In this document: piece after piece, positions 11,602-22,452 of the stretch | Layout of the letters: each line of letters opens with the position of its first letter | How positions within the stretch are numbered: the first letter of the stretch is position 1 | From: Castanea sativa | Lineage: Eukaryota > Streptophyta > Magnoliopsida > Fagales > Fagaceae | Direction: 5' to 3' | Assembly: GCF_040712315.1 (NCBI RefSeq) | Contig: NC_134013.1 | Location: 87,984,001-88,048,000, forward strand | DNA: 64,000 nt | Position numbers and translations under genes: made by a program | The notes under the pieces: generated by a model | Database searches by the model: none | Seen by the model: the letters and a program-made list of their open reading frames with translations, nothing else | Told to the model about the DNA's origin: nothing

Positions 11602-11994
11602 GGTTGGGTTCAAGTTACACTTGGTGTAACTCTAAGCAATATTAGACCACCCAATAACTTGTTATTAAATTAATATTTTGAAAATCCAACCATTGAATTA
11701 TATATTTTATATGTTCTTAACATGCATGTTAATTTTCATATCAATCAGATGCTATTTACCATTTGATCCATAAACTCATCTTTATGCATAATTTTAAACT
11801 ACAAAAATTTGAATTTTAACAATTGATTGATGACATGGCAATTAATCTTTGATTACCTTGAAATTTTGCAAGCATGAATAATATATGAAGATAATGTAAT
11901 CTAACGGTGGATTTGTCAATATTCGCATCCAATTAAAAATTATTGAGTGGTGTAACATTACTTAGAGTTACACCAGGTATAACTTGAACCCGAC

Positions 11995-11995
<1 letters not shown>
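11602..11995. mobile_element. MITE with about 32-bp terminal inverted repeats
   Basis: The left end GGTTGGGTTCAAGTTACAC continues to GGTGTAACTCTAAG. The right end reads CTTAGAGTTACACC then AACTTGAACCCGACC, its near-perfect inverse. The interior (TTGAAATTTTGCAAGCATGA) belongs to the same dispersed family as the copies near 1.1, 5.75, 8.85 and 51.15 kb. No clear target duplication was read. Confidence 0.75.
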
Positions 11996-11996
<1 letters not shown>

Positions 11997-12057
<61 letters not shown>

Positions 12058-12060
12058 TAT
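11997..12060. repeat. (AT)n microsatellite
   Basis: An almost uninterrupted AT tract of about 60 bases, followed by 120 bases without a recognised feature before the chitinase fragment. Confidence 0.95.
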
Positions 12061-12177
12061 ATTAGGTATTTTCAGAATATTACAATTAAAGTGTGAGACT
12101 GGATTCTCCAACAAAAAAAAAAGTGTGAGACTAAAAGTTTGTTGAGAAGGGGTTATTACTTGTTATGTCCACATGCC

Positions 12178-13812
12178 CTAAACTTGTAATCAAAGAGGAC
12201 TTGATAAACAATCCAGATTGTGTAGCCACAGACCTAGTGATTTCATTTAAGATAGCCATATGGTTTTGGATGACACCACAAGGCAACAAGCCATCAATCA
12301 AGCCACAATGTCATCATAGGCAAATGGACACCATCCCTTGTAGATAGATTAGCTAGTCGAGTCCTAGGTGTTAAGAGCTTTACGAGTTGCTAATGATGAC
12401 TTGAGGAATTGGAGTGCTTGGACAATATCAAGCCAGTCACTTGGCTTAATGTTTTCTCAAGACACCAATGGCTCTTCATGCCTATCTAGTGTAGCTCCTA
12501 ACTGCTCTTTGAGGGGGACAAGCCTGATCTCCCTGCTGAATTTAGAATGATGAGCATGATGAGAGACAGTATGTGGAGGCACCTTGCTCCACGTGATGCC
12601 CCAAGGCCATGGCAAAGGTGGGTCATGGTGGATGGAGATGGTTTTGGTGATTACGGGCAGCAACAGGTGGTGTTGACCCTATGTGATGGTGCATGGCATT
12701 GGTGGCTTGGTTGATGGTTGCTTTGTGTGTGGGCTTGGTGGCTTGAGTGCAAGACAGTGCTGGGCTGCGGTGATGATCATATGTTGTGCAAGGCATTAGG
12801 CTGGTTGGTGCTCGCATAATTCATGGACTTGTGTGAGTAGGCTGATGGCAGTTACTTGATGTGTTGTATATGGGCATGCTATGTGGGCTGTGATGCTAAT
12901 GAGAAGGGCTTGGGCAAGGGGCCAAACCTTCTAAAACGTGATGGAACAATTGTGTGTGTGGGCTGCTAAAGCATGGGCAAAGGACCCATGATGTGCTGAG
13001 TGATGGGCTGGCATGTGCAAAGTGTGTAGCAGCAGTTACCGACAGTTATCAAGCAGTTCCTAGCTTGCTGGATGTTTAGACATGCTGTGTAGGGGCTGAA
13101 AACGTGGAGAGCACGCCAAGACAGCATTAGTTGAAGGTGTCCTAAGTCAGACCACATGTTGTAGCAAGTCTTGGACAAGGGGGCAGTTACTTGGCAATAA
13201 CTGCCGTAACAGTTATTTCTATGAATTTATCCTAGGCTGTTGGGGCTGTCAATAGTAGAGTGTGTAATGTTGGCTTAGAGAATTTCGTGTGTATTCTTTA
13301 GGCTTCCTTTGTACTTGATATTGAGTAATAAAGGTTGGGATTGGTGCCCTGTAAATACTGTGTGTGCTGTGTGTGTGTGTGTGAATTTTCTTGATAATTT
13401 TGTTCTGAGTGTTCCTATAGTGTGTGTATGGTGTATTGGCTGAAACTAAGTCAGAGACTTAGTGCCATCACAGACAGAAAATTTAAAAGAAAAATTGACT
13501 CTGTGACACCAAGCTATGGTGTCATAACCAATATAATCAATGGTGGCCTTGAATGCGGTCGTGGCCATGATGATAGGGTGGCTAGTAGAATCGGTTTCTA
13601 TGAGTACTATGACATTATGGGACTAAGCTATAGGAACAACTTGGATTGCTATAATCAAAGGCCCATTGCTTAAATTGCTCTGGTCAAGACTCAAGAGAAT
13701 TGTAGTAATGCTACTATTAAGTACTATAGGATAAAATAAAGAGAAACAATCTTATGTAATTGGAAAATCTTTTTCCCTAGTAGAAAAACTTTTAATATGT
13801 TTTTACAAGCGG
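12178..13812 (+). pseudogene. GH19 chitinase pseudogene: last exon and 3'UTR only, split by a solo LTR
   Basis: Bases 12178-12368 read [20 protein letters not shown] then [16 protein letters not shown], and 13514-13673 read [15 protein letters not shown] to [12 protein letters not shown] and a stop. Together they mirror exon 3 of the intact chitinase at 43277-43646. Three kinds of damage are visible. Exons 1 and 2 (signal peptide, hevein domain, catalytic glutamates) are missing. A 4-base ATCA duplication near 12295 shifts the frame. A 1140-base LTR interrupts the exon. The 3'UTR is also copied: CCCTAGTAGAAAAACTT occurs here (near 13777) and at about 43770. It therefore came from a DNA-level duplication, not from a processed transcript. 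Confidence 0.9.
12364..13513 (+). mobile_element. Solo LTR inserted in the chitinase pseudogene
   Basis: The insert proper is 12369-13508, starting TGTTAAGAGC and ending CTCTGTGACA. Comparison with the intact chitinase (CGAGTCCCAGGCTATGG) fixes the empty site. The flanks are CTAGG (12364-12368) and CCAAG (13509-13513). Both differ by one transition from the CCAGG that the intact gene predicts. AATAAAG near 13328 and TG-rich sequence follow near the 3' end. No gag or pol is present. Small frames inside (12368-13178) are not genes. Confidence 0.8.
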
Positions 13813-14269
13813 TAAAATGAATGAAAGTGTTTAGAATGAAATTGCAGTATATAGTGTATATTCTCTCCAAAAAAAATTCGGTGTATATGGTGATGAGTCC
13901 TACGCATATAAATATATCATACAGAAAACTACTACAAATTACTTAGAATGAAATAACAGAGTATGTATATGGCGCTGGACATCAGCTATTTATTAAACAG
14001 TTTCAGCCTTAAAAACTAGCCTAGTATTAGTTCAACATTGATAATTTTTTTTGGAACTAAATGAATAGAAATGACAAATTTTGAATACAAGCTAGTGCTA
14101 TTACTTCACATTCCCAAATCGGTGAAGTCACCACTACTCTTTACATAAAAATAAAATGCCTTAATGCAACCCCAGCACAAAATATACCGAAAAGTTGAAA
14201 AGTGAAAAAAAGTTATAAAAAAAAAAGTACATATTTGCATCTTTGGAAGACTTGCCCAAATTGATTAAA
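13813..14269. other. Intergenic between chitinase pseudogene and RLP gene
   Basis: AT-rich; it should contain the 3'UTR of the minus-strand receptor-like protein (toward 14269). No other feature recognised. Confidence 0.5.
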
Positions 14270-16525
14270 TCAAATTCTACGTCTCCTCCCAAGTTGCTTC
14301 ATTCCAAATGTCTTCCTTAACCAATCAGGGTTCCTTGCAGTCACAACATGCCTAATAATCACTCCAACAACTGTACCAAATCCATACCCAATCACAACTA
14401 TTTTCCAACCAAATTCAAATGGAGAATCTGAATCTTCACTATTCTCTGAGATTGAGGCTGGAGGTAGCAAAGTATCAAAATTATCACAATTATTTGTCAA
14501 TGGGCTCCCGCACAATCCTGAATTTCCCTCAAATGAATTGTTTTGAAATGTATTAAATTGTTGCCCACTTGGTATGTGTCCCGTAAGATTATTATAAGAG
14601 ACATTGAAATATTGCAAGAAATTAAGTTGTGTTAGCTGTTGTGGGATCTCCCCTGAGAGTCTGTTTAGAGAAAGATCCAATGATTCTAACCCTGCAAGAT
14701 TTCCCAATGAAAATGGGATATTGCTTCTAAGGAAGTTATTGGAAACATTGAACAAATGAAGCACCTTTAAATCACCAATTGATTCCAGGATCTCTCCTTC
14801 GAACCGATTGCTTGACATATCAATACCTCTAAAGAGCTCTTGGACCCTTTGGTATACCATATTCATGCCTTTGTTTGTAATTTCCATTGAGTAGTTGTAA
14901 TCATAGGAACAATGATAATTCCAACTACCTTTTGGTATAGTAAAATTTGTCTTCACATGAATATAAGTTAAAGGGCTTTCATTCTCAAAATCCCTATACT
15001 TCCAATTCTGAAATATTTCTAGTGGCAACTTTCCTGAAAAGCTATTGTTGGAAAGATCAAGGACTCGCAAGTTGGGAAACTTATACTCAGCATTAGGAAT
15101 GACTATTGGACCATCGAATTTGTTAGACCTTATACAGAGAACCATTAAATTTGGAAGATTTCCAAACCAATAGGGAAAAGAATCATTGAATTGGTTGACA
15201 CCAAGATCAATAGCCTCTAGCATCATTAAATTGGCCAATGATGTTGGTAACCGGTTTTGGAATTTGTTTTCACTAAAATTTATCATCCGCAATTGGGTTC
15301 CTTTTGCCCAAGTTTGTGGAATGCTTCCCTCAAGTTTGTTCTTTTGTAGATTAAGCACTAACAAAGAATCACCAAACTTGTTCAAACATTGAGGAAGTGA
15401 ACCACTTAAGCTGTTATTAGACAAATCAAGCATCTGAATAGAAGTCATGTTGCAAATCCATTGCGATATTCTTCCACTCAATTTATTGTTTGGAATATTA
15501 TAGCGCAAAGTGGAGGATGGTGGAATAGGAAGTGACCCTTCGAGCTGGTTAGAGCTAAGGTCTAGAATGGCTAGATTAGTCCATGGAAGAGGAATTGGTA
15601 CTTGACCATCAAAGCCTGTGAGAAAATTGAAAGAAAGATCCATTACCCTTAAACTTTCTCTACTTATGTGCCACATCCATTCAGGTATATGGCCAGCAAT
15701 GTTGTTGTAAGCTAGGCTTAGCCACTGCAACCCATCTTGGTTTCTTAGGAAATTTGGAAATTCACTCAAGTTACATGCAGCCAAATCTAACCCATAAAAC
15801 TTTGGCAAAGTGGCATTGGTACATGTTTCATCAATGAGTAATGACAATTCATTATGAGAAAGATCCAACATGCCTAGGCTTTTCATATTAAGAAACATAC
15901 AAAGTTCCATGGTGCCATTCAAGTTATTATTATAAACATCAAGAACCTCAAGATTGTAAAGGTGGACTATTGAGCTTGGAATTGGGCCTTGAAAATTGTT
16001 GGACGAAAGCCCAAGAAAAGTCAATTTTGTCAGGTTCATAAGGGTAAAAGGGATTTCACCAGATAACATGGAAGAAGAGAGATTGAGATATGTTAGTCTT
16101 GAAAGATTGCCTACCTGGGATGGGATTTGAGAGTAGTTGAAGTTGTTGAAGGCAAGGTTGAGACTTTGAAGATGAACAAGATGGAAGAGACTGCTATTGG
16201 AATTGATTGAACCATAAAGATTGCAGCTACTCAGATCAAGTTCAATCACATGACCTGTGTCATCACAGATAACACCATTCCATGCGCAACAATTACTGTT
16301 TTGACCTTCTAGTGTCCAAGATGCAACCTTGGGACAAGCCAATGGATCACTAGATTCAGACCCTTTTATGCTGAAACTATTTTTGAATTGCAACAAGGCT
16401 GAACTCTCATCAACATGGCACAGTGGCTGTATAGAAGGAGAAGAATGAGTGAGAACAATAACCTGGGACAGAGAAACAAAGAAGAGCACACGCATGAACA
16501 TGATGCAAAGAAGGGAAGACCCCAT
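14270..16525 (-). CDS. LRR receptor-like protein (RLP), Cf/HcrVf-like
   Basis: A single uninterrupted 751-codon exon, as is usual for plant RLPs. Order: signal peptide (about 1-28, FMRVLFFVSLSQVIVL), LRRNT cap (CHVDESSALLQFKNSF ... SWTLEGQNSNCCAWNGVICD), roughly twenty leucine-rich repeats with LxxLxLxxNxLxGxIP spacing, a short loop-out region around ENESPLTYIHVK, the conserved last repeats (LESLDLSLNRLSGEIPQQL), the cap GNSGLCGSPLTNNC, an acidic stretch (SENSEDSDS), one membrane helix (about 706-724, IGYGFGTVVGVII) and a short basic tail (NPDWLRKTFGMKQLGRRRRI). There is no kinase domain. RLPs of this type sit in the plasma membrane and signal with SOBIR1/BAK1-type kinases after sensing microbial patterns. 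At 751 residues it is shorter than the usual 850-1000, with fewer repeats. The ligand is unknown. Confidence 0.93.
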   Translation of the reverse strand: MGSSLLCIMFMRVLFFVSLSQVIVLTHSSPSIQPLCHVDESSALLQFKNSFSIKGSESSDPLACPKVASWTLEGQNSNCCAWNGVICDDTGHVIELDLSSCNLYGSINSNSSLFHLVHLQSLNLAFNNFNYSQIPSQVGNLSRLTYLNLSSSMLSGEIPFTLMNLTKLTFLGLSSNNFQGPIPSSIVHLYNLEVLDVYNNNLNGTMELCMFLNMKSLGMLDLSHNELSLLIDETCTNATLPKFYGLDLAACNLSEFPNFLRNQDGLQWLSLAYNNIAGHIPEWMWHISRESLRVMDLSFNFLTGFDGQVPIPLPWTNLAILDLSSNQLEGSLPIPPSSTLRYNIPNNKLSGRISQWICNMTSIQMLDLSNNSLSGSLPQCLNKFGDSLLVLNLQKNKLEGSIPQTWAKGTQLRMINFSENKFQNRLPTSLANLMMLEAIDLGVNQFNDSFPYWFGNLPNLMVLCIRSNKFDGPIVIPNAEYKFPNLRVLDLSNNSFSGKLPLEIFQNWKYRDFENESPLTYIHVKTNFTIPKGSWNYHCSYDYNYSMEITNKGMNMVYQRVQELFRGIDMSSNRFEGEILESIGDLKVLHLFNVSNNFLRSNIPFSLGNLAGLESLDLSLNRLSGEIPQQLTQLNFLQYFNVSYNNLTGHIPSGQQFNTFQNNSFEGNSGLCGSPLTNNCDNFDTLLPPASISENSEDSDSPFEFGWKIVVIGYGFGTVVGVIIRHVVTARNPDWLRKTFGMKQLGRRRRI

Positions 16526-16640
16526 GACAATTCTTTGTTAACTATGTTTAGCACTGCTCATAGGCTCTCATTCCCATGCAAGAGAAGTGATGAGCAATGA
16601 ACGGTGTTATATGAAGCCACGGTCAACATTAGTAAATGTG
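16526..16640 (-). promoter_or_regulatory. Proximal promoter of the RLP gene
   Basis: On the minus strand TATAAC (plus 16606-16611) lies about 80 bases upstream of the ATG at 16525, a plausible TATA position for a short leader. No other element could be assigned. Confidence 0.45.
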
Positions 16641-17959
16641 TTCCCACCAACATTCGCTGCCTCATGTCATAATTCAAAAAAGGTGAACTTTTTTATCATT
16701 TCTATGTTTCACTAAGTAAATGCAGTTTTCAAGGTAACCCTTTTTAAGATATCGTGCTTTAGATTGTTTAATTTAATTAAAATAATAGTTGCATACTTGT
16801 ATTAATCAATATAATACAAATAAATTATTTTTTCAAAGACAATTTATTAGCCAATGAAAATGCATGATCAAATTTGATTAAAGAATTTAAAATACATTTA
16901 ATGAATTGTCTCTAAGTCTGAACATAATGTAAGAATGTCATAGACACAGGAGCGAATTGTCAACTACCATACACACTTCAGAAAAAACATACACATCTCT
17001 GACTTTAAACAATTATGCTATAGATGAATGTATCTTAGCAGTTCGGAGTGTCGTGTTAGACCTGCAGCCGCAATTTTTCACCCACGTTTTCATTAACCAG
17101 TGATGGAACTAAAATTGTTAATTGTTACTCCTTTCGTCTCAATTTATTTGTAATCTATTTTATTTTGAGATGTCCCAAAATATTGACATGTTTCTAAAAT
17201 TAAAAACTATTAATTTACTAATGTTTTTATTATGCCCCTGCTTTATTTCCAAGACTATTTTTGGTAAATTTATTTATGGGTAGTTTTGAAAACTTATACT
17301 TTTTTTTAATACAAGATAGAAGTTCTACTCTACCATAATCTAAGTGTATATGTGTGTGAAACTCCCTACTGGAGACTTGAATCCCGGCCCTTGCCTCCCA
17401 CATCCCACAAGTACTTATACTTGGGGAGTGACCATCATACCAAGTATATGCAGTGGTGAAACTTATACATTTTCATATAGCAGACGAGTAAAACAATAAA
17501 TGATGTTCCCTTAAAAAGTTAAAATTTTTAAACATGGCAAACAAATTAGGACAAAAGGAGTACATGTTAAGCTCACTATGGTTGAATCCTTAACCCATCC
17601 TAGAAAAATTAAAAATGCTAAAAATACTACAAGACTACATGAAACTTAAAAACTGATATGGTAATGAATATATTTGATGGGTTTCAACTTTTAACCACCT
17701 CATAACTGAATTTTGATTTGCGTATATCTAATTTGGTGACACAGCATCAATTTGTAAGATTAATATGAAGTAAAAATTATAGTACATGTAGTACTACTCT
17801 TTAAAAAATCTATATTGGTCCATCTGTGTTTTACTAACACAAGTTACACAACATTTGGATATTGGGGCATATCCCGAAAAATAAAATAAAATAAAAAACA
17901 GAAAAGAAATCTACTGTTATACTTATAGTAAAATTAATTTGTGATACATCAATTTGTAA
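16641..17959. other. Intergenic, nothing recognised with confidence
   Basis: AT-rich DNA without a credible open frame. The stretch 17310-17460 (GAATCCCGGCCCTTGCCTCC) has the look of old dispersed repeat sequence, but no second copy was found in the window. Confidence 0.4.
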
Positions 17960-19518
17960 GACTAATATGTAGTAATACTTGTATTACTTCTCTTAAAAAA
18001 AACTCTTGATTTATTTGTGTTTTACTGACACAAGATTTTAATAGTCGGGCATAACCCAAGAAAAAAAAATCCACTCTTATACTTATATATATTTAGATTT
18101 ATTTAAATATTGTAGCTTCATTATTGTCAAGAGTCTTATAACTTAATTGATACCTCCTCATGCATTAAGTGCTTAGAGATTTAGGAAGGAAAAAGTTCAA
18201 GTTATGACGGCATATTATAACCATCTCCCCAAAAAAAAAAAAAAAAAAAACCTTAAACGTGGTCAATGTACATAAGAAAGATTAATGAAAACGCATCAGG
18301 AGAGTCATCTTCTAAAAATGGCAAAAGTCAATGATCAATTACGGTGCATTTGAAAATGGCAAAAGTCAGTGATCATAGGTTGGTCAATCTATGATAAAAC
18401 CATGGTTCATCATCCCAGGAAAATTCCTTGGGCATATTTGAAAAAAAATATTCTTCTTTAGCTGCTTATACCAGCCTTAATGGATTGGATACTCTGCATG
18501 ATGATCTACCAATTGAATTGTTTACAATCTAGGAGATATCTAAGGTGGTTATCTGTCCCAATCAGATGCGAACCGATATGATAAAGTCACTTTTTCAAAG
18601 ATGCATTTTCATTCGAAAGAGACCTTCAATTTTGAAAATTCTTGTTTTAGACCTTCCTCAATAAATTATACTATTACTCTTATTACTTGCATTGTAGACA
18701 TTCAAAGAAATTTGTCATCCAACCAATAGCCATTACCTTCTGTTTCAATGGGTTTTGCCGAAGTAATAAATTTGAGATCATGTTATGGAAAGAAAATATC
18801 CAATGCCAGAGGAACTCAATATACCTTAAATTTATAGCCTCATTTATTAATTCCTCTATTTGATCCTTGAAAGTAAGGAATCTTCATTAGTTCATCATAA
18901 TCAACAACTGCCTATCAATTGAAAGAAACCATTTATTCATTAGAGAGCAAAGCAGTAAAATCCAGTGACATAAATGTGAATCTAAATATAAACTAGCCAA
19001 AAGCAAAGTGGACCAAATTGGACACAGTGAACTGAAATAGATTGAATTAGACCAAATTGTGAACCGAATAGATTGAAGGGGAACAAAATGGACTCTCTTC
19101 ATTTGAAGTAAAACCATGTGCATTATTGATAAAGAGATTTCAATTCACGTTAAATATTTTTTTTATCTCAGATATGATGGTGTACTTAGTGCTACATCAT
19201 TTAAAAGTCAATAAAAAAAATTTAACAGTTTGTTTTGGTAGGGTGAAAATTGAAAAGTAATTGATGGAAAAGGAGGGAAGAAAAAAAGTGGAAAGAAAAC
19301 TAGTACTTTCCATTGTTTGGTTTGCAACAGAAAATGGAGAGGAAATGAGATGATCTGGGTGTTTTTTACCAAATCGAGCTCAAAAAAAGAAAAAGAAAAA
19401 GGCATTCTCCTCAAATCATGGAGCAAATAAGGATGAAAATGAGGGTTGAAATAATATGACACAAGTGCCCTTTCATTTTTCACCAACGTTCAACCACGGA
19501 ATCACCAACACAATAGCT

Positions 19519-20174
19519 GCTTTTTTTTTTTCTTTTTTTTTCTTTTTGACCTTAAATTTTTAACAATTTTGTTAGTGGTGATTTTTGCAAAATAATGTGG
19601 AAAAATAGCATCTCGAGTTTCATAATAAAACTCAAGTCTTAAATGCTCGAGTTCCTGAGATGGCAAACAAAAATTATCCACATGGAATCCACGTAGAACT
19701 CAAGTTTATAATACTCAAGTTCCTCCTCTATACTTCTTCTTCCTCATCTACTTCTGTAGAGTCTTCCTCCTCTGTTTTTTAGTTCTGCTCCTTCGGATCC
19801 ACCCTTTGTTTTTCAAATTGTTCTGTGTTCTCCACTCCAAATCTTTGTTTTTCTTCTTCGGATTTGCGTTTTCCTGATTGTATTTTCCAAATCGTGTCTT
19901 TGAATCTGCGTTTTCTAGATCGTTCTTCTTTGGTTCTTCAAATCGTCTTCATCTTCATCTTCATTCTTCAGATACTTCTCGAGTTTGAGAAACTTGAGTT
20001 CCACTTGGATAAATAACTCCACCTTAGCACTAGAACTCGAGTCTTTGAGGCTAGATTTTGTCACCAAACTCGAGCTTCAAAGAATCGAGATGCTAGTTTC
20101 CTAAATGGTTTCAAAACCTTTCTAACTAACGATATTCTCTCCCAAAATTATGCTAGCCTGCAAATTACCTCCAC
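19519..20174. mobile_element. Insertion present in block A but absent from block A'
   Basis: In A' the sequence runs directly AACCACCTACGTAATAGCTTGTTC. In A, CACAATAGCT occurs before the insert (about 19510-19519) and again after it (about 20175-20184), a 9-10 base target duplication as in Mutator-like elements. The inner ends share a diverged inverted AAATAGCATCTCGAG/ACTAGCATCTCGAT pair. Repeated ACTCGAGTT-like motifs occur throughout. The short frame 19825-20016 is not convincing. Confidence 0.65.
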
Positions 20175-20267
20175 AATAGCTTGTTCTTTTCTTTCGCCGT
20201 GTTTAGATCTTCCACTTCCTTTTATCCTTTGTCTTTTTATTCTTTCACTAGGTTATTTTCTTTTTAG

Positions 20268-20437
20268 AGAAATGTTATATTCACAATATTTTTACAACAA
20301 ATCATAAGTGGCATGTTGTTATAGATCATTATTAGTGGGCAAAAAAGTAATTTCTATGGTAAGTTTAAATAAGAACCAATAACAACTTATCTGTTATAAA
20401 AGTGTTATGAAAATGTTAAAGACATAATATTTCTCTT
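20268..20437. mobile_element. Short MITE, same family as 7912-8092, inside block A
   Basis: GAAATGTTATATTCACAATA to GTTATGAAAATGTTAAAGAC, with the internal AATCATAAGTGGCATGTTGTTA. The corresponding copy in A' is at 38274-38443, so it was inserted before the duplication. Confidence 0.65.
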
Positions 20438-21273
20438 TTATTTATTTATTAATACTATACTATTCTTTAACAAAGTCAATTAATCACATTTTAAATTTTG
20501 TATATATAAAATGGACTAGTAAATAAAAATAATATAATAGGAGTATAATAAGTATGATGTGTTGAATTTTATAAGAAAACATTAATTGATATAAGTAATA
20601 TATTTTCCTATATAATATATTTTTTTAAATTACTTCTTATATATACAATGTAATAGGGCAAGAATTAATTCATACAAAATATCTTTTTATTTTCTTATTT
20701 TTCGTCTCAATTAAACAAAGAGAAAAATGTCAAGAGACCCCTTGAACTTTGGTGTAGCGGCCATTGCAATTTACTCCCTAAACTTCACACATATGCCAAA
20801 TTAATACATCCGTTAGTCTACGGTAAAATCTGTTGTTTAAAGTGAGCTCACTTGACCTCACATTCAATCTATATATATTACTAAAAGTTGAAGTGTAGCA
20901 ATTATTGTTGCTACGCTCTCGTTGAGCCACATCAGCGGCAACATCATCTACATATTTTCTATTTTTTTTCTCTCTTTTAAAACTTTTATTCTCTCTATTC
21001 TTAAAAATAAAAAATAATGATAATTAAAAAACACATCTTCTTCTCCCTATGAGTCCACATTTACTGTTACATATTTCCCAACCTTCCACTTCCTTCAACC
21101 TTTCCCCTCTTTTTTTGTCTTTTCATCTCCCCACTACCATTTTCTTTACCATTACACTTAATCATTTTTTTTTCTTATATTTTGGCTCTTCTTTTCCCCC
21201 ATTTTATTTTTGTATAAATTCGATATCATTTCTCTCATTCAATCCATATTTTTCCTACGAAAAAACTGTGAGT

Positions 21274-21274
<1 letters not shown>

Positions 21275-21353
<79 letters not shown>
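21275..21353. repeat. (CT)n microsatellite inside the Helitron
   Basis: A pure CT run of 79 bases. The serine/leucine and glutamate/arginine frames read through it on both strands are artefacts. The corresponding position in the second Helitron copy (about 22870) has only a short CT run, so the tract expanded in this copy. Confidence 0.95.
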
Positions 21354-21357
<4 letters not shown>

Positions 21358-21517
21358 AATTTTTGTTCTTTCTTATAACTCTGATTAAGGTTGATGGTTT
21401 TTTTAACATATGTTTTGGTATTGTATTTTTTAAATTTTATGTCACAAAGTCTTCTCTCTTTCTCTTTTAGCATTGGTTGAATTTTCGTTTGGGTTAATAC
21501 TTGGTTTGGGTAATTAA

Positions 21518-22134
21518 ATTCCACAAACAATGACTATTATGATACAAATTTGAATGAGCTTTTACCTTATATTTCCTACGAAATCCCTTCCACTGGTTTT
21601 GCAATAGGCACAAAGGGTTAAGGTGCAGACACAGTTTATGGGCTTGCCATTTGTCGTGGTGATATCTTAGAGAACGATTGCAAAAGTTGTATTGTTAATG
21701 CAACCAACGAAATTCGGTCACATTGTCCGCATAATAAAGGTGCAACAATATGGTACTATTACTGCACATTGAAGTATCATAATTTGGATTTCTTTGGCCA
21801 AATCGACCATGACACATTGTTCTTCGCAAATACCCCAGAAAACATGAATACTAACCAATTGATTAGACAAAAGAAAGGAGAGTGGTTGGCCCAACTCACA
21901 GGGCAAGCTTCTGTGAATGCACAAATGTTTTCAACTGGAGACTTCGATGTTGGAGACAATTACAAACTCTACAAGTCAGTTCAATGCCCTAGAGACCTTT
22001 CAAGCATAGACTGTATGAAGTGCATCAATGATTCAATTGGGTTTATTCCAAAATGTTGTGACTTGAGTAAAGGAGTGCAGATCTTTAGTGCAACTTGTGA
22101 CCTAAGATTTGAGACTATCTACCACAACGTATAA
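21518..22134 (+). pseudogene. DUF26 (Gnk2-type) cysteine-rich secretory protein fragment captured by a Helitron
   Basis: Reading from 21518 gives NDYYDTNLNELLPYISYE, then GADTVYGLAICRGDILENDC and KSCIVNATNEI, then a second domain ending VQCPRDLSSIDCMKCIND and SATCDLRFETIYHN. Both domains show the C-x8-C-x2-C signature of cysteine-rich repeat secretory proteins and CRK ectodomains. The signal peptide and true start are missing, and an in-frame TAA at 21619-21621 breaks domain 1 where the family usually has glutamine (CAA to TAA fits a C-to-T change). The frame stays open from there to the stop at 22132. Helitrons are known to capture gene pieces. Neither of the two other family copies here carries this fragment. 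Confidence 0.85.
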
Positions 22135-22448
22135 ATTTGGAAGTTGAAGTATCCTGACATCAATTCTACTATCAAAATGTAATGTGTAATTGGAATATAC
22201 TTTAAGTTTGTGGGTGATGAACTTTTCTACTTTAAGAGTTGGTGATGAACTTTTGTCCTATACAAGTTTTATCCAAACTGGTACACAATTTTTATTTTTT
22301 TTTTTAGGAAGAAACGGGTACACAATTGAATAAGATTTGCTGTAGTTCCTTAATTTTACTTTTCACTTACCATACTTTGTGCCATGTATGGGGAAAAAAT
22401 CAAACATAATATAATACTCTTTAGGTTGCATCAATTAGCTCAAATAGT

Positions 22449-22452
<4 letters not shown>

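Larger units (their letters stand above)
17960..20760. repeat. Block A: large non-coding duplication, partner at 35950-39430
   Basis: Collinear matches with block A' include TAATACTTGTATTACT, ACTTAAATATTGTAG-type sequence, CTTAAACGTGGTCAATGTAC, AACGCATCAG, ATGGCAAAAGTCAATGATCA, TTAATGGATTGGATACT, TGATGATCTACCAATTGAAT, CTGCCTATCAATTGAAAGAA and ATACAATGTAATAGGGCA. Both copies run in the same direction. Small frames at 18887-19123 and 19208-19486 are not conserved as proteins. I see no gene in either copy. Block A holds a 655-base insertion missing from A', and A' holds a LINE and a solo LTR missing from A. Confidence 0.85.

Noticed and set aside
11157..11645. Several overlapping frames of 60-117 codons
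   Set aside because: All lie in the solo LTR or the (CA)n tract; shadows of repeat sequence.
12457..13178. Small minus-strand frames in the chitinase pseudogene region
   Set aside because: They are inside the inserted LTR, which the intact chitinase gene shows to be foreign.
15186..16600. Plus- and minus-strand frames overlapping the RLP gene
   Set aside because: Shadow frames of the 751-codon RLP exon.
18887..19486. Possible small genes in block A
   Set aside because: The matching stretch of block A' has different stops and frame shifts, so there is no coding conservation.
21049..21530. Ser/Leu-rich and Glu/Arg-rich frames up to 109 codons
   Set aside because: Produced by the (CT)n tract in the Helitron.
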